Shown in pieces: positions 8,707-17,591 of a stretch of DNA of 64,000 bases. The DNA lies in assembly GCF_024757985.1 (NCBI RefSeq), contig NZ_CP103289.1, positions 3,968,001 to 4,032,000 on the forward strand, given 5' to 3'. Made by a program: the position numbers and the translations under genes. The first letter of the stretch is position 1; the number at the start of each line of letters is the position of its first letter. Origin of the DNA: Cellulomonas sp. NS3 (lineage in GTDB: Bacteria > Actinomycetota > Actinomycetes > Actinomycetales > Cellulomonadaceae). A model generated the notes under the pieces. The model was not told the origin of the DNA. It saw only the letters and a program-made list of their open reading frames with translations, and made no database searches.

Positions 8707-9162
8707 ATGGGCGACAGGCAGCGCGACGGCTACGTGCTGACGCAGGACGCGGAGCTGATCGACCTCGACCGGGTGCACCGGTGGCTCTCGGTCGAGTCCT
8801 ACTGGGCGACCGGCCGCGAGCGCGACGTGATCGAGCGCTCGATCGCCGGGTCGCGGCCGTACGCCGCGCTTCACGACGGCACGCAGGTCGCGTTCGCGCG
8901 CGCGGTGACCGACGGCGCGACGTTCGCGTGGGTGTGCGACGTGTTCGTCGACGAGGCCCACCGCGGCCGCGGTCTCGGGACGTGGCTGGTCGACAGCATC
9001 GTCGAGGACCTGACGGAGGCGGGCGTGCCCCGGATCCTGCTCGCCACGCGCGACGCCCAAGAGGTCTACGCGCGCTCCGGCTTCACGGTGCTCGACGCGG
9101 GCGGGCGGTTCATGGAGATCGACCGCCGCCCCACGCGTGCGGCGATCCTCGGGCTGTCCTGA
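8707..9162 (+). CDS. GNAT family N-acetyltransferase
   Basis: 151 aa. The acetyl-CoA-binding signature (VCDVFVDEAHRGRGLGTWLV, with the R-G-x-G-L-G turn) lies in the middle. Late strands (RILLATRDAQEVYARSGF) match motif B of GCN5-related acetyltransferases. The ATG at 8707 has an upstream AGGAGG element at 8697-8702. The gene is separate from the T7SS operon, about 100 bp downstream. The substrate cannot be deduced. Confidence 0.85.
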   Translation: MGDRQRDGYVLTQDAELIDLDRVHRWLSVESYWATGRERDVIERSIAGSRPYAALHDGTQVAFARAVTDGATFAWVCDVFVDEAHRGRGLGTWLVDSIVEDLTEAGVPRILLATRDAQEVYARSGFTVLDAGGRFMEIDRRPTRAAILGLS

Positions 9163-9235
9163 GCACCGGGGACCTCGGCGTCCCCGCGGTGATGTCCGCC
9201 GCTGTCCCGGCCATGCGGCGTCGTACGGTGGCGGG

Positions 9236-9739
9236 ATGGACCTACCCACGGCGCTGAGTCCCCGGGACCTCGCGCACCTCCGCCGCTGCGTCGAGCTGGC
9301 CCGCGAGGCGCTGGCCGACGGCGACGAACCCTTCGGGTCCGTGCTGGTCGACGCCGCGGGAGCCGTGCTGCACGAGGACCGCAACCGCACCGCGGGCGGC
9401 GACCAGACCCGCCACCCCGAGCTCGCGCTCGCGCGGTGGGCGGCGGCGCACGTGCCGGCCGAGGCGCGGCCGGGCTGCACGGTCTACACCTCGGGAGAGC
9501 ACTGCCCGATGTGCGCGGCCGGCCACGCCTGGGTCGGGCTGGGCCGCATCGTGTACGCGGGCTCGGTCGGCCAGCTCACCGAGTGGCGACGGGGCTGGGG
9601 GCTGTCGCCGTCGCCGGTCGCGGCGCTGCCGATCACCACCGTGGCTCCCGGCGTGCCCGTCGGCGGTCCGGCACCCGAGCTCGCCGACGAGCTCCGCGAC
9701 CTCCACCGGCAGCACGCCGAGAGGCACGCCGCTCCCTGA
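9236..9739 (+). CDS. nucleoside/cytidine deaminase family protein
   Basis: 167 aa. Zinc-dependent deaminase signatures are His60-Pro-Glu62 (HxE proton shuttle) and Cys90-Pro-Met-Cys93, placing it in the cytidine/guanine/tRNA-adenosine deaminase superfamily. Length and the GEHCPMCAAG context suit small-molecule nucleobase or nucleoside deaminases rather than TadA. The ATG at 9236 was chosen because the upstream in-frame extension lacks family features. No operon partner is evident. Confidence 0.8.
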   Translation: MDLPTALSPRDLAHLRRCVELAREALADGDEPFGSVLVDAAGAVLHEDRNRTAGGDQTRHPELALARWAAAHVPAEARPGCTVYTSGEHCPMCAAGHAWVGLGRIVYAGSVGQLTEWRRGWGLSPSPVAALPITTVAPGVPVGGPAPELADELRDLHRQHAERHAAP

Positions 9740-10081
9740 CCCGTCGCGACCGCAGCGGGGACACGCGAACGGCCCCCGTCGCGCATCTGCGGGTCGGGGC
9801 GAAGGGCTCGTCACCTCACGCTCTCGAACCACGCGTTCGTCGAGCCCGTCGCGGTCTGGCTCGGCGTATCAGCGGCCCCGGGCGAGCGTCCTCCACGTGC
9901 ACGCGGGTCTGCGGCAGACGCGTCGCGAAGCTCCCACCGGGCGCGGTCAGCGCCAGCCGTCCCACACCACTGACCGGACCCGCGAGCCCTCCGGGCACGC
10001 GCACCGGACCGCGCGATCCCGCGAGGCCCGCACCCGGCTCCGCGCGAGCCGGGCACGCCCGCGACGCGAACGAGGCCGATC
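9740..10081. other. 342-bp intergenic region, no feature recognised
   Basis: No convincing coding frame, RNA or strong hairpin is seen. The long frames through it on both strands are arginine/proline-rich GC artefacts. It presumably holds the promoter of the hydrolase at 10082. Confidence 0.5.
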
Positions 10082-10966
10082 ATGTGCTGGCACAGGGAAG
10101 ACAACGCACCACCGAGCTTTGCGTGGACCCTCACGACGACGACGGTCGCAGGCACCACCGTGCGCTATCACAACCCGCCGGGCGCGCTCGGGCTCGTGCT
10201 CCTCTTCGACGGGGGTGGGGGCGGCAGCGTGTGGTTCACCCTCATGGAGAACCGTCTCCTGGTCGAGGCGCTGGTCGACGCCGGCTACGCGGTCGCCGCC
10301 CTGCAGAGCGCCGGCCCGGGCGGCGACTTCGACATGACCGCGGACCCGCTGACGAACCAGGACCTGCAGAACGTCGAGGGCACCATCACGGCCCTCGGCT
10401 TCGCGGGCGCGGACCCGTACTACGTCGGCTTCTCCTCGGGCGGGGCGTTCGCCAGCCTCGCGACCGTGTACACCCCGGCTCGGGCGATCGCCCTGCTCAA
10501 CGTCCGAGGCCTCGCGAGCACCTACACCAACCCGGCGCTCCCACCTCCCCCGACGCTCTGGGTCGTGGCCCGCAACGACCTGCGCGTCCCACCGACGGAC
10601 GCCGCGCTGGCCGCGAACTGGGCTGCCATCGCGGCCAGCGGCGTCGACTGGGAGTTCTACGTCAACGAGCCGGCGGGACTGCTGCCCGAGGCGTTCGAGC
10701 GCATCAGCGACCCGAGCTCGAGCGTGAGCCCGGCCGACTCGAGCGCCGCCGTCGCGGACCTGCAGGCCGGCGGGCAGCTCGACGCCTGCGCCGTGCCGAT
10801 CGGACCCGCGAACACCCTGAACTGGGGCGTCGTCTCGCCGGGCCCGTCGTTCACCGCGGCCTTCCAGGCCGAGGCGCAGCGGCAGGTCAACGAGCTCTAC
10901 GCGTCGCACGTGGTGACCGCCGACTTCCGGCAGCAGGTGGCCGACTTCTTCCTGGCCCACCCCTGA
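10082..10966 (+). CDS. alpha/beta hydrolase-like protein
   Basis: 294 aa. An alpha/beta-hydrolase nucleophile elbow Gly116-Phe-Ser118-Ser-Gly120 follows strand YYVGFSSG. An oxyanion-type glycine run FDGGGGGS sits near residue 40, and a possible acid loop is VVARNDLRVPP. No signal peptide is obvious. The C-terminal 100 residues are not typical and the catalytic histidine is not certain (a His lies in ASHVVTADF near the end). Start at ATG 10082 with a weak upstream GAGG. It is the last chromosomal gene before the element. Confidence 0.6.
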   Translation: MCWHREDNAPPSFAWTLTTTTVAGTTVRYHNPPGALGLVLLFDGGGGGSVWFTLMENRLLVEALVDAGYAVAALQSAGPGGDFDMTADPLTNQDLQNVEGTITALGFAGADPYYVGFSSGGAFASLATVYTPARAIALLNVRGLASTYTNPALPPPPTLWVVARNDLRVPPTDAALAANWAAIAASGVDWEFYVNEPAGLLPEAFERISDPSSSVSPADSSAAVADLQAGGQLDACAVPIGPANTLNWGVVSPGPSFTAAFQAEAQRQVNELYASHVVTADFRQQVADFFLAHP

Positions 10967-11068
10967 GGCGGTCCAGGCGCGGGTCGGTGGCCCACGAAGA
11001 TCCACCGATCCGTCGCGGAGCACACGAGCGCCGGCGCCGCAGGAGACGTCACGGGAGTGGGAACGAGG

Positions 11069-11112
11069 AAACCCCGCCGGACTGTCAGCGTTTCCGCTGG
11101 TCCGACGGGGTT
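11069..11112. terminator. long hairpin, original terminator of tRNA-Thr (left copy)
   Basis: Inverted repeat of about 14 bp with an inner stem (AACCCCGCCGGAC... / ...GTCCGACGGGGTT) downstream, on the minus strand, of the displaced tRNA 3' half. A near-identical hairpin lies at 36817-36861. The left copy should be the ancestral chromosomal one and the right copy came with the element. Confidence 0.7.
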
Positions 11113-11118
11113 CCGGGT

Positions 11119-11162
11119 GGAGCCGCCTAACAGAATCGAACTGTTGACCTTCTCATTACGAG
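11119..11162. other. attL: perfect 44-bp repeat with 3' half of tRNA-Thr
   Basis: The 44 bases are identical to 36867-36910. 11121-11162 is the 3' 42 nt of tRNA-Thr(CGT), from the anticodon loop to the discriminator base, on the minus strand. Similarity extends leftward to 11057 (106 bp with five mismatches against 36805-36910). At 11163 the tRNA 5' half is missing, which marks the inner edge of the element. Confidence 0.92.
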
Positions 11163-11245
11163 AGCGTTCCGTGCGCCTTTCGGCGAGGCGGTGCAGCGGT
11201 GAACAGGGTGCTTCGGTGCCCTACGGCGCTCATGTTTTTCGGCTC

Positions 11246-11266
11246 GGGGGGCACCGGGGGGGCACG
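11246..11266 (+). repeat. putative integrase arm-type site, left end
   Basis: Two adjacent copies of GGGGGGCAC, about 85 bp inside attL. The same doublet occurs at 36766-36786 beside attR, in the same orientation. Paired short repeats near both att cores are typical arm-binding sites for tyrosine integrases. Binding is inferred. Confidence 0.5.
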
Positions 11267-11474
11267 CTCGGCGTCGGTGATTCTGCCTCGTGCCCGCGTG
11301 GCATCCCAGCGCCGCGGCCCGCCGGTGGGAACTTGAAGTGTGCGTCCGGTAGCGACGCAGGGGGCCTCGCGCGCAATGACGCGCGCGACGAGTTGCGAGC
11401 AGGTGCTCGACGTTCTGAGGCGCGTCACGCGCCCCACACCAGAGAACCAGGACACATCCTCACCGGAGGCAGTC

Positions 11475-11744
11475 ATGAGGGCTGTATCGAACGCGCACGC
11501 GCTGGCGACCCAGGTCGGCGGTTTCGGGACGACGGGCCTGTCGGCCTGGATCCAGAACAACGTCATCACGATCATCCTGCTGATGATCGCGGCGACGGCG
11601 CTGTGGGCCGGGAAGAACGGCAACATCTCCAAGGTCGTGACGATCGCGGCCTGCGCGGTGGTCGGTGTGACCGTCCTCGCGCTGGCGACCACGGGTGCGG
11701 CCACGGACGTCGGTGGCTGGCTCGTGGGTCTGTTCCGGGCCTGA
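11475..11744 (+). CDS. small membrane protein, VirB2/TcpD-like candidate
   Basis: 89 aa. Two hydrophobic helices (VITIILLMIAATALWAG and VVTIAACAVVGVTVLALA) are separated by a short basic loop, a pilin-like topology. The ATG at 11475 has a GGAGGC element at 11465-11470, which decides this start over the longer frame beginning at 11340. It is the first gene of a six-gene transfer cluster, so a VirB2-like or TcpD-like role is inferred from position and topology, not from a sequence motif. Confidence 0.6.
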   Translation: MRAVSNAHALATQVGGFGTTGLSAWIQNNVITIILLMIAATALWAGKNGNISKVVTIAACAVVGVTVLALATTGAATDVGGWLVGLFRA

Positions 11745-11752
11745 GGTGCGCG

Positions 11753-12184
11753 ATGCGCCTTCCGGACGACGACGAGATCTATGACGTCGACCAGACCTAT
11801 CTGGGTCCACCCGGCCGGTACATCGGCCGCTTTCGGTACCGCGCGATCCTTATCGGGCCCGTGGTGTTCCTTCTCGGGCTCGTCACGGTCAACCAGAGCC
11901 GCATCGGCTACTCGCTGCTGTCGGTCGGCCTGCTCGCGATCGGCACTGCCTGGCTGACGGGCTGGATCGTCGACCACACGAGCCAGGAGCGTCCGGTCGG
12001 GGTGCTGATCCGGACCATGGCGCACGAGCTCACGGCGCGCCGTGCTGTCGCGAAGGGGCATCGCAGCCGTCGCACAGCGGCGTTCCGGGCTCCCACCACG
12101 GAGGTCGGCGCAGCTCACGGCCTCCCGGCGAGCCGCAGACGGTGGCGCTCGTACGCGAACCACGCATCAGGTCAGGGGGCATGA
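11753..12184 (+). CDS. TcpE/VirB3-like (PrgI-type) conjugation membrane protein
   Basis: 143 aa. An N-terminal region with a YxGPPGRYIGRFRYR stretch is followed by two adjacent transmembrane helices (AILIGPVVFLLGLVTV and YSLLSVGLLAIGTAWLTGW), then a basic cytoplasmic tail. This compact two-helix layout directly before a VirB4 ATPase matches TcpE/VirB3 proteins of Tn916/pCW3-type systems. Start ATG 11753. Its stop overlaps the ATG of virB4 at 12181 (ATGA). A longer frame beginning at 11057 runs through the tRNA fragment and is spurious. Confidence 0.6.
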   Translation: MRLPDDDEIYDVDQTYLGPPGRYIGRFRYRAILIGPVVFLLGLVTVNQSRIGYSLLSVGLLAIGTAWLTGWIVDHTSQERPVGVLIRTMAHELTARRAVAKGHRSRRTAAFRAPTTEVGAAHGLPASRRRWRSYANHASGQGA

Positions 12185-14898
12185 TGCACGTCAACCTCAA
12201 GGCTCTCTTCGTCAAGGGCACGTCGCAGCCGGCGGACGAGCCGCTGGTCGACTACGACCCCGCCGAGGAGGAAGCGACGACGGGCCGGGTAGTCAAAGCC
12301 GGCCGCCGTCGGTCCTCGCATCCGGATGTGCCGAAGCCGCGCGGTGACGAGATGGGGTGGTCTCTGTCGCGCGTCGCCGGCCACGTGACGTTCACCGACC
12401 GGCGGATGACGGCGTGGTACCTACTGGATCCCCAGATGTGGAGCTTCCGATCGGTGGCGGACGGCGAAGCACTGATCACGGCGATGGCGGCCCAGCTCGC
12501 GGAGCTGACTGGGCGCACGATGTACGGGCGGATCACGAGCCGTCCGTACCCCGTGGCGAGCTGGGCGGCGGCGGCCTACAGCAACTCCCCCGCGCCGACC
12601 CAGGGGTTCGAGAAGATCCTCGAGCGCGATCAGCTCCAGCTCGCCACACGGATGCAGAGCGACAAGCTCGTGTACTTCGGGGTCGACCTGGGTACGCGCT
12701 CGGCCGTCGTCGACGTCACGTCGCGCATGGTCTCCGACGTGGCCCGACGCGAACGTGAGGCGTTGCAGGCGAAGCTCGACGAGACCGACGCGATCATGGC
12801 CGGTCCGGGCATCGAGGCGATCCCTGCCGTCGGGAACGACATGGCCTGGCTGCTGGCCCGGTCGTTCGCGCTCGGGTGCCCGGTTCCCCATCAGGACAGC
12901 GTCGAGGAGTTCTCCTGGACGAAGGAGGATCTCGACGAGTTCGCCGGCGCGGTCGACTGGACGGCGGAGCCCTTGGCTCTGTCGACCCGGATCGAGTCGA
13001 CGATGGGCGACGGCCGCATCACCCGACACGTCGTCGTGCTCACCGTGGGGCGGATGGGCGAGCTCCTGATCCCGGAGAAGGAGGAGCCGTGGATCGCCAA
13101 GACGGACAAGCTCCGGTTCCCGGTGGAGTGGTCGTTCCGGATCGACGTGCGCCGGCCCGAGGACACCTCGCGCGAGATGAACAAGCTGTCGGACCGGATC
13201 GCGGCGCAGATCGATCACTACGTGAAGGACCACGACAAGGAACCGCCTCGCCAGCTCAGCCGTCAGTCTGCCCGGGCGAGTGAGGTCGAGGACGAGATGC
13301 GGTCCGGGTTCGACGGGCTGCGGACGCGGGTGCGCGGGTGGTTCCGGATCGCTGTCTCTGGTCCAACGGAGGAGGAGGCGCTGGCGCGGGCAACGGCGGT
13401 CCAGAACCTCTACAAGCCGAACATCCGGATCGAGCGCGAGTTCGACCAGTACCGGTTGGCGCGGGAGTTCGTCCCCGGGGAGCCGCTGGCGAACTCCGGT
13501 CACACGCGCCGGATGCCCGTGCTGAAGTTCGCTGCCGGTGTGCCGGCCGCTACCGCCGAGGTGGGAGACAAGCGCGGCGTGCTGCTCGGGTACACCGCCG
13601 GCTTCGCGGAGCGAGCTGTCACGTGGGACCCCTGGTACGGGCCTGAGGTCGTGGAGGGCTCGGGGCTCGTTCCGCTCGTCGGTGGGCTGGGCGCCGGGAA
13701 GTCGTGGCTGATGGGCGGGGTCGTCTACAAGACGTGTGTGCAGGGTGTGGCCTGGACGATCATGGATCCGTCGGGGCGCCTCGGAGCGCTGACCACGCTG
13801 CCGGAGTTCCGCGGGATCGCGCTGAACGTCAACCTGCTCGACTCCGAGCCGGGGACGCTGAACCCGTATGCGATGGTGCGGAACCCGCTCTTCCAGTGGT
13901 TCAGCGACGAGGAGAACCCTGAGGTCGCGTGGCGTCTCGCGATGAGCGCCGCGGAGGCCCAGCGACGGGACCTGGCCTACGACACCCTGCGGTGGTGCCT
14001 GCCTCCGGCGACGGCGGTGCGGGAGGAGGTGCAGAGCGTCCTGCGTGACGCGATCTCTGCGGCGCCGGCGCTGGCGAGCTCCAAGGTCGAGGCAGTGATG
14101 TCGGCGCTGAACGGACGGGCTACCCGGGACGACGACTCGGTCGCGCGCACGATCCATGCCCGCCTCTGCGAGGCGAAGGAGCGTGAGCTGTCACGCCTGT
14201 TCTTCGCTACACCGGGCCGGGGTCACGACGGTGGCGAGGTCAGCACGCCGAGGCTGACGGTGTTCAACCTCAAGGGCCTCGTCCAGGCGCAGGAGGACAA
14301 GCCACGCGAGGACTGGTCCTACGACGAGCTCATGAGCCGGCCGATCATGAACCTCGCCGCGTGGTCCGCCCTGCGCAACGTGTACCGGGCGGACGTCCAC
14401 GAGCGGAAGGGCATCGCGATCGACGAGGCCCACGAGATCACCAAGGTCGGCACGGGCGCGACGCTGGTACAAAAGGTCGCCACCGACACCCGCAAGCACA
14501 ACATCGCCGCCCTGCTCTCGACCCAGAACGCGAGCAACGTGCTCGGGCAGAACATCAACAACTTCGTCGGCGCCGCGTTCGTCGGGAAGACCACGGACGA
14601 GCAGGCTCAAGCCGACGCGTGCCGGCTGCTCGGCCTGCCCGTCGGTGTGGGATACGAGACGGTGATGGGCCGGCTCAGCCCTCGGCCGCGCCGCTCGCAC
14701 CAGCGCAACCAGGAGCCGCGGGAGTTCATCTTCCGGGACGGCATGGGAGGTGACGGCGGTCGCGGCGGCATCGAGAAGATCCGAATCGACTTCACCGACC
14801 ACCCAGGGCTGTCGGCAGCGCTGGACACCACGGCCGACCCGACGAAGCGTCGTTCGCTGCGCGTGCTCGACGGCGACGCCGAGGGGGTGGCGTCATGA
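12181..14898 (+). CDS. virB4: VirB4/TcpF-family conjugation ATPase
   Basis: 905 aa. The N-terminal half is the VirB4-type domain. The C-terminal half carries Walker A GGLGAGKSW (Lys507) and Walker B IAIDEAHEI (Asp748), followed by STQN as in type IV secretion ATPases (STQNASNVLGQNI). It powers assembly of the mating apparatus and substrate translocation at the membrane. ATG 12181 or 12184 follows a purine-rich AGGTCAGGGGG. Coupled by ATGA overlaps to both neighbours. Length and motif order are normal for the Firmicutes/Actinobacteria (MPF-FA) class. Confidence 0.88.
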   Translation: MMHVNLKALFVKGTSQPADEPLVDYDPAEEEATTGRVVKAGRRRSSHPDVPKPRGDEMGWSLSRVAGHVTFTDRRMTAWYLLDPQMWSFRSVADGEALITAMAAQLAELTGRTMYGRITSRPYPVASWAAAAYSNSPAPTQGFEKILERDQLQLATRMQSDKLVYFGVDLGTRSAVVDVTSRMVSDVARREREALQAKLDETDAIMAGPGIEAIPAVGNDMAWLLARSFALGCPVPHQDSVEEFSWTKEDLDEFAGAVDWTAEPLALSTRIESTMGDGRITRHVVVLTVGRMGELLIPEKEEPWIAKTDKLRFPVEWSFRIDVRRPEDTSREMNKLSDRIAAQIDHYVKDHDKEPPRQLSRQSARASEVEDEMRSGFDGLRTRVRGWFRIAVSGPTEEEALARATAVQNLYKPNIRIEREFDQYRLAREFVPGEPLANSGHTRRMPVLKFAAGVPAATAEVGDKRGVLLGYTAGFAERAVTWDPWYGPEVVEGSGLVPLVGGLGAGKSWLMGGVVYKTCVQGVAWTIMDPSGRLGALTTLPEFRGIALNVNLLDSEPGTLNPYAMVRNPLFQWFSDEENPEVAWRLAMSAAEAQRRDLAYDTLRWCLPPATAVREEVQSVLRDAISAAPALASSKVEAVMSALNGRATRDDDSVARTIHARLCEAKERELSRLFFATPGRGHDGGEVSTPRLTVFNLKGLVQAQEDKPREDWSYDELMSRPIMNLAAWSALRNVYRADVHERKGIAIDEAHEITKVGTGATLVQKVATDTRKHNIAALLSTQNASNVLGQNINNFVGAAFVGKTTDEQAQADACRLLGLPVGVGYETVMGRLSPRPRRSHQRNQEPREFIFRDGMGGDGGRGGIEKIRIDFTDHPGLSAALDTTADPTKRRSLRVLDGDAEGVAS

Positions 14899-16961
14899 GG
14901 GGCGCTCGCGGTACGGCGTGGATGCGTCAGATCGGTGCGCTCGTCCTCGCGCTCGTGATCCTGCTCGGCGGGCCGGCGATGGCTGCCGCCGCGGCGCCGT
15001 CGCCCGTGGCTGCTGGCCCCTCGGTGTCGGCGATAAAGGCGTGTGCGCCCGCCCCTGCACCGAACCGCCCGAGCGCGGGACTGCCCGGCAAGCTGACGCC
15101 GCCGCATCCTGAGACCAGCCCGGGCGATCCGTTCTCGGACCCGGACATCGCGATCTCGGACGTGTACGGCTACAGCTACCGCTGGGTGAACTACGACAAC
15201 GGCTGCGTGCCGGGAGCGAGCTGGGGGCCCGGGTTCGTCACCGGCATCGGCAACCTGCTCCTCGCTGGGGCGTCTGCCACGAACGCCCTGGTGCACAGCA
15301 CGCTCGGCTTCGTCGTCGAGCCGACGTGGCTGGAGCCGCTGGACCAGACGATCACTCAGGCGACCGAGGCGGTGCGGACCGGGGTGTGGGCGCCGTGGAT
15401 CACGGTGGCGCTCGTCCTGGTGGCCGCGACCGTGCTCGCTGCGGCAGCTCGTGCGGAGGTGTCGAACGCGGTGACGTCCGCGGGGTGGGCGCTCCTCGTC
15501 CTCGTCGCCACGACGTACGTCATGAGCTATCCCCTCTCGTCCGCGCGGGCGGTGGACGGCCTGATCCAGCAGACGGTGACTGCCTCGGCAGAAGCCACAT
15601 CGTCGGAGAACGTGGACGACGCGGCCGATGCGCTGACCCGTCAGATGGACACGATCAACCGGAACAGCCTCTACAGCGCCTGGCTCGAGGGGACTCTCGG
15701 CTCCTCGGACAGCACGGTCGCCCGCGAGCACGGACCCGATCTCTTCCGGGCGTCGCACCTGACCTGGTGGGAGGCCGAGACGCTCGACGCGGACCCGACC
15801 GCTGGGCAGGCGCTCATCGAGGGGAAGAAGACGCTGTGGAGTGAGACCGCCGCGAAGGTGGAGAGCTCCGACCCGCTCGCGTACCGGCAGCTCACGGGAA
15901 ATCAAGGCCGATGGGACGCCACGGCGACGATCACGATCATGACGGCGATCACGATGCCGTTCCTGCTGGTGGCCGGGGTCTTCGTGGTCATCGCCTACTC
16001 GGTGACGCGGCTGTTCATTCCTCTCGCGCCGGCGCTCGGGGTGTTCGGGATGCTGGAACTGTGCCGCGGCTGGGTGATCGGCGTGGTGGGGCAGCTCGGG
16101 CGGTTCCTCATCATGGGCCCGCTGTACTGGATCGGGGCGCTGCTGAACCTCGCGCTGATCTCCGCGGTGTTCCGGTCCGATGTGCCGTTCGCGTTGCAGG
16201 CGGTCATCGCCTTGGCTCTCCCGCTGATGCTCTTCAAGCTGCTGCGCCCGAAGGCGTCGGTGCCTGGGTCCAAGCTCGCGCGGCGCCTGGGCCGACTGGC
16301 GGTGCGGACCGCCGCGACCAAGGGTGCGGTGAAGGCCGGCGTCGACGACGCGATCACGCCCGAGCGGAGGGTCGAACCGAACGGTGCCGGGCCTGTCGCG
16401 CATGGTTCGTCGACCGGCGATGACGGCGGTTCGGTGCGTCAGCCGGCTCCCACTTCGGCGTCCGCTCCCGCCTTGATCGGTGCGGGGGTCGGGAGTCGGG
16501 CGGTTCTCGGGTCGCGTCCCGAGCTCGTCGAGTGGGCTGAGGAGTCGCAGTCGGGTCGGGACGTGGAGTTCGCGATGGGTGGTGGTGCTGCGGCCCGGCG
16601 AGCTGGTACTGCCACGGTGGCGGCCGGTCCGAGGGTGCGTGCGATCGAGTTGGAGCGGGCGGAGTCGTGGCGTGAGCATCCGGCTATCGCTCCGGGTGAC
16701 GGCTCCGATCGGTTGCCGCGCCAGGTCACGCGGAACGACAGGTCCTCCGCACCGACACACGCTGCGTCCGCGGCCGACGAGGAGAATCTCGCGGCGCCGG
16801 CCGCTGCACGCGTGATGGGTTCCGAGGAACACGTGCCCGCGGAGATCGCGGAAGCGAATGTGCGTGAGGAGAACGGCGAACAGGTCTTCGAGCTGTGGCG
16901 CCCGGATCCGGCGCGCACCCATCCGGACGCCGACTCGGATGACGGCGGGGGTGGGCGCTGA
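14895..16961 (+). CDS. VirB6/TcpH-like polytopic conjugation channel protein
   Basis: 688 aa. A signal-like segment (IGALVLALVILLGGPAMAAAAA) starts the protein and an extracytoplasmic region follows. Membrane helices lie at about 165-185 and 195-215, with a further cluster at about 345-450 (ITIMTAITMPFLLVAGVFVV, then GPLYWIGALLNLALISAVF). A long hydrophilic, presumably cytoplasmic, tail from about 470 ends the protein. This is the layout of VirB6/TrbL or TcpH (Orf15) channel subunits. ATGA overlap with virB4 and a single-base overlap with the next gene indicate one operon. No catalytic motif is expected. Confidence 0.7.
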   Translation: MRGARGTAWMRQIGALVLALVILLGGPAMAAAAAPSPVAAGPSVSAIKACAPAPAPNRPSAGLPGKLTPPHPETSPGDPFSDPDIAISDVYGYSYRWVNYDNGCVPGASWGPGFVTGIGNLLLAGASATNALVHSTLGFVVEPTWLEPLDQTITQATEAVRTGVWAPWITVALVLVAATVLAAAARAEVSNAVTSAGWALLVLVATTYVMSYPLSSARAVDGLIQQTVTASAEATSSENVDDAADALTRQMDTINRNSLYSAWLEGTLGSSDSTVAREHGPDLFRASHLTWWEAETLDADPTAGQALIEGKKTLWSETAAKVESSDPLAYRQLTGNQGRWDATATITIMTAITMPFLLVAGVFVVIAYSVTRLFIPLAPALGVFGMLELCRGWVIGVVGQLGRFLIMGPLYWIGALLNLALISAVFRSDVPFALQAVIALALPLMLFKLLRPKASVPGSKLARRLGRLAVRTAATKGAVKAGVDDAITPERRVEPNGAGPVAHGSSTGDDGGSVRQPAPTSASAPALIGAGVGSRAVLGSRPELVEWAEESQSGRDVEFAMGGGAAARRAGTATVAAGPRVRAIELERAESWREHPAIAPGDGSDRLPRQVTRNDRSSAPTHAASAADEENLAAPAAARVMGSEEHVPAEIAEANVREENGEQVFELWRPDPARTHPDADSDDGGGGR

Positions 16962-17590
16962 TGTGGCACCTCTTCGGTCCGATCGTCCGCTGGCCCCTGC
17001 ACTCCCCCGGGCGCCTGCTGGGCGTCGTCGCCGTGGCCGTGGCCGCAATCTTGGCGCTCGGGGCGATCAACGACCGGGGCTCCGGTCCGGACACGGTCTC
17101 GTCGACGCCCTCGGTGATGGCTCTGGGTCGTACTGCGGTCGCGTCTGACAAGGCGTCCACGAGCCTGCCAGGCCGTACAGCGACGCCGCCGGGTACCAAG
17201 GACGGCAGCTCGACGAGCGCGGGAACGGACGCGTTCAGTGAGGACCCGGCGGCTAGTAGCGCCATCGTCGCGGCGCAGGAAGCCGCAGCGCAGTTCGTCG
17301 CAGCATGGGCACGCCCTGACCTGGACCCGGTGAGCTGGCTGGGCGGCCTCGCTCCGTACGCGACGCCCGAGCTCCGCCAAGCCCTGGCGGACACCGACCC
17401 GGTCAACGTGCCGGCGGTGACGGTCTCGGGGCAGCCCGTGCAGGTCGCGATCAACGCCGAGGCCGGCGTGTTCGACGTGCCGACGACGGGCTCGTTCGTG
17501 CGGGTGTTCGTGGAGCTCGTCGACGGGACGTGGCTGGCCTCGGACGTGCAACCGACGCGCTCAGCGCAGGACGTCACCGCGGGCGGCTGA
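16961..17590 (+). CDS. VirB8/TcpC-like bitopic conjugation protein
   Basis: 209 aa. A short cytoplasmic N-terminus and one transmembrane helix (LLGVVAVAVAAILALGAI) are followed by a Ser/Thr-rich linker and a C-terminal domain of about 110 residues. That domain has an NTF2-like helix-strand pattern (AAAQFVAAWARPD ... FVRVFVELVDGTWLASDV). This matches the single NTF2-fold domain of VirB8/TcpC scaffold proteins. It lies between the VirB6-like gene and the peptidoglycan hydrolase, the usual company of TcpC. The assignment is by topology and context. Confidence 0.55.
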   Translation: MWHLFGPIVRWPLHSPGRLLGVVAVAVAAILALGAINDRGSGPDTVSSTPSVMALGRTAVASDKASTSLPGRTATPPGTKDGSSTSAGTDAFSEDPAASSAIVAAQEAAAQFVAAWARPDLDPVSWLGGLAPYATPELRQALADTDPVNVPAVTVSGQPVQVAINAEAGVFDVPTTGSFVRVFVELVDGTWLASDVQPTRSAQDVTAGG

Positions 17591-17591
17591 G

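Noticed and set aside
11057-12184. Long plus-strand frame beginning with a KPRRTVSVSAGPTGF-type sequence
   Set aside because: The start runs through the terminator hairpin and the tRNA-Thr fragment. Only the part from ATG 11753 is a credible gene. The same false peptide appears from the right copy near 36814-36930.
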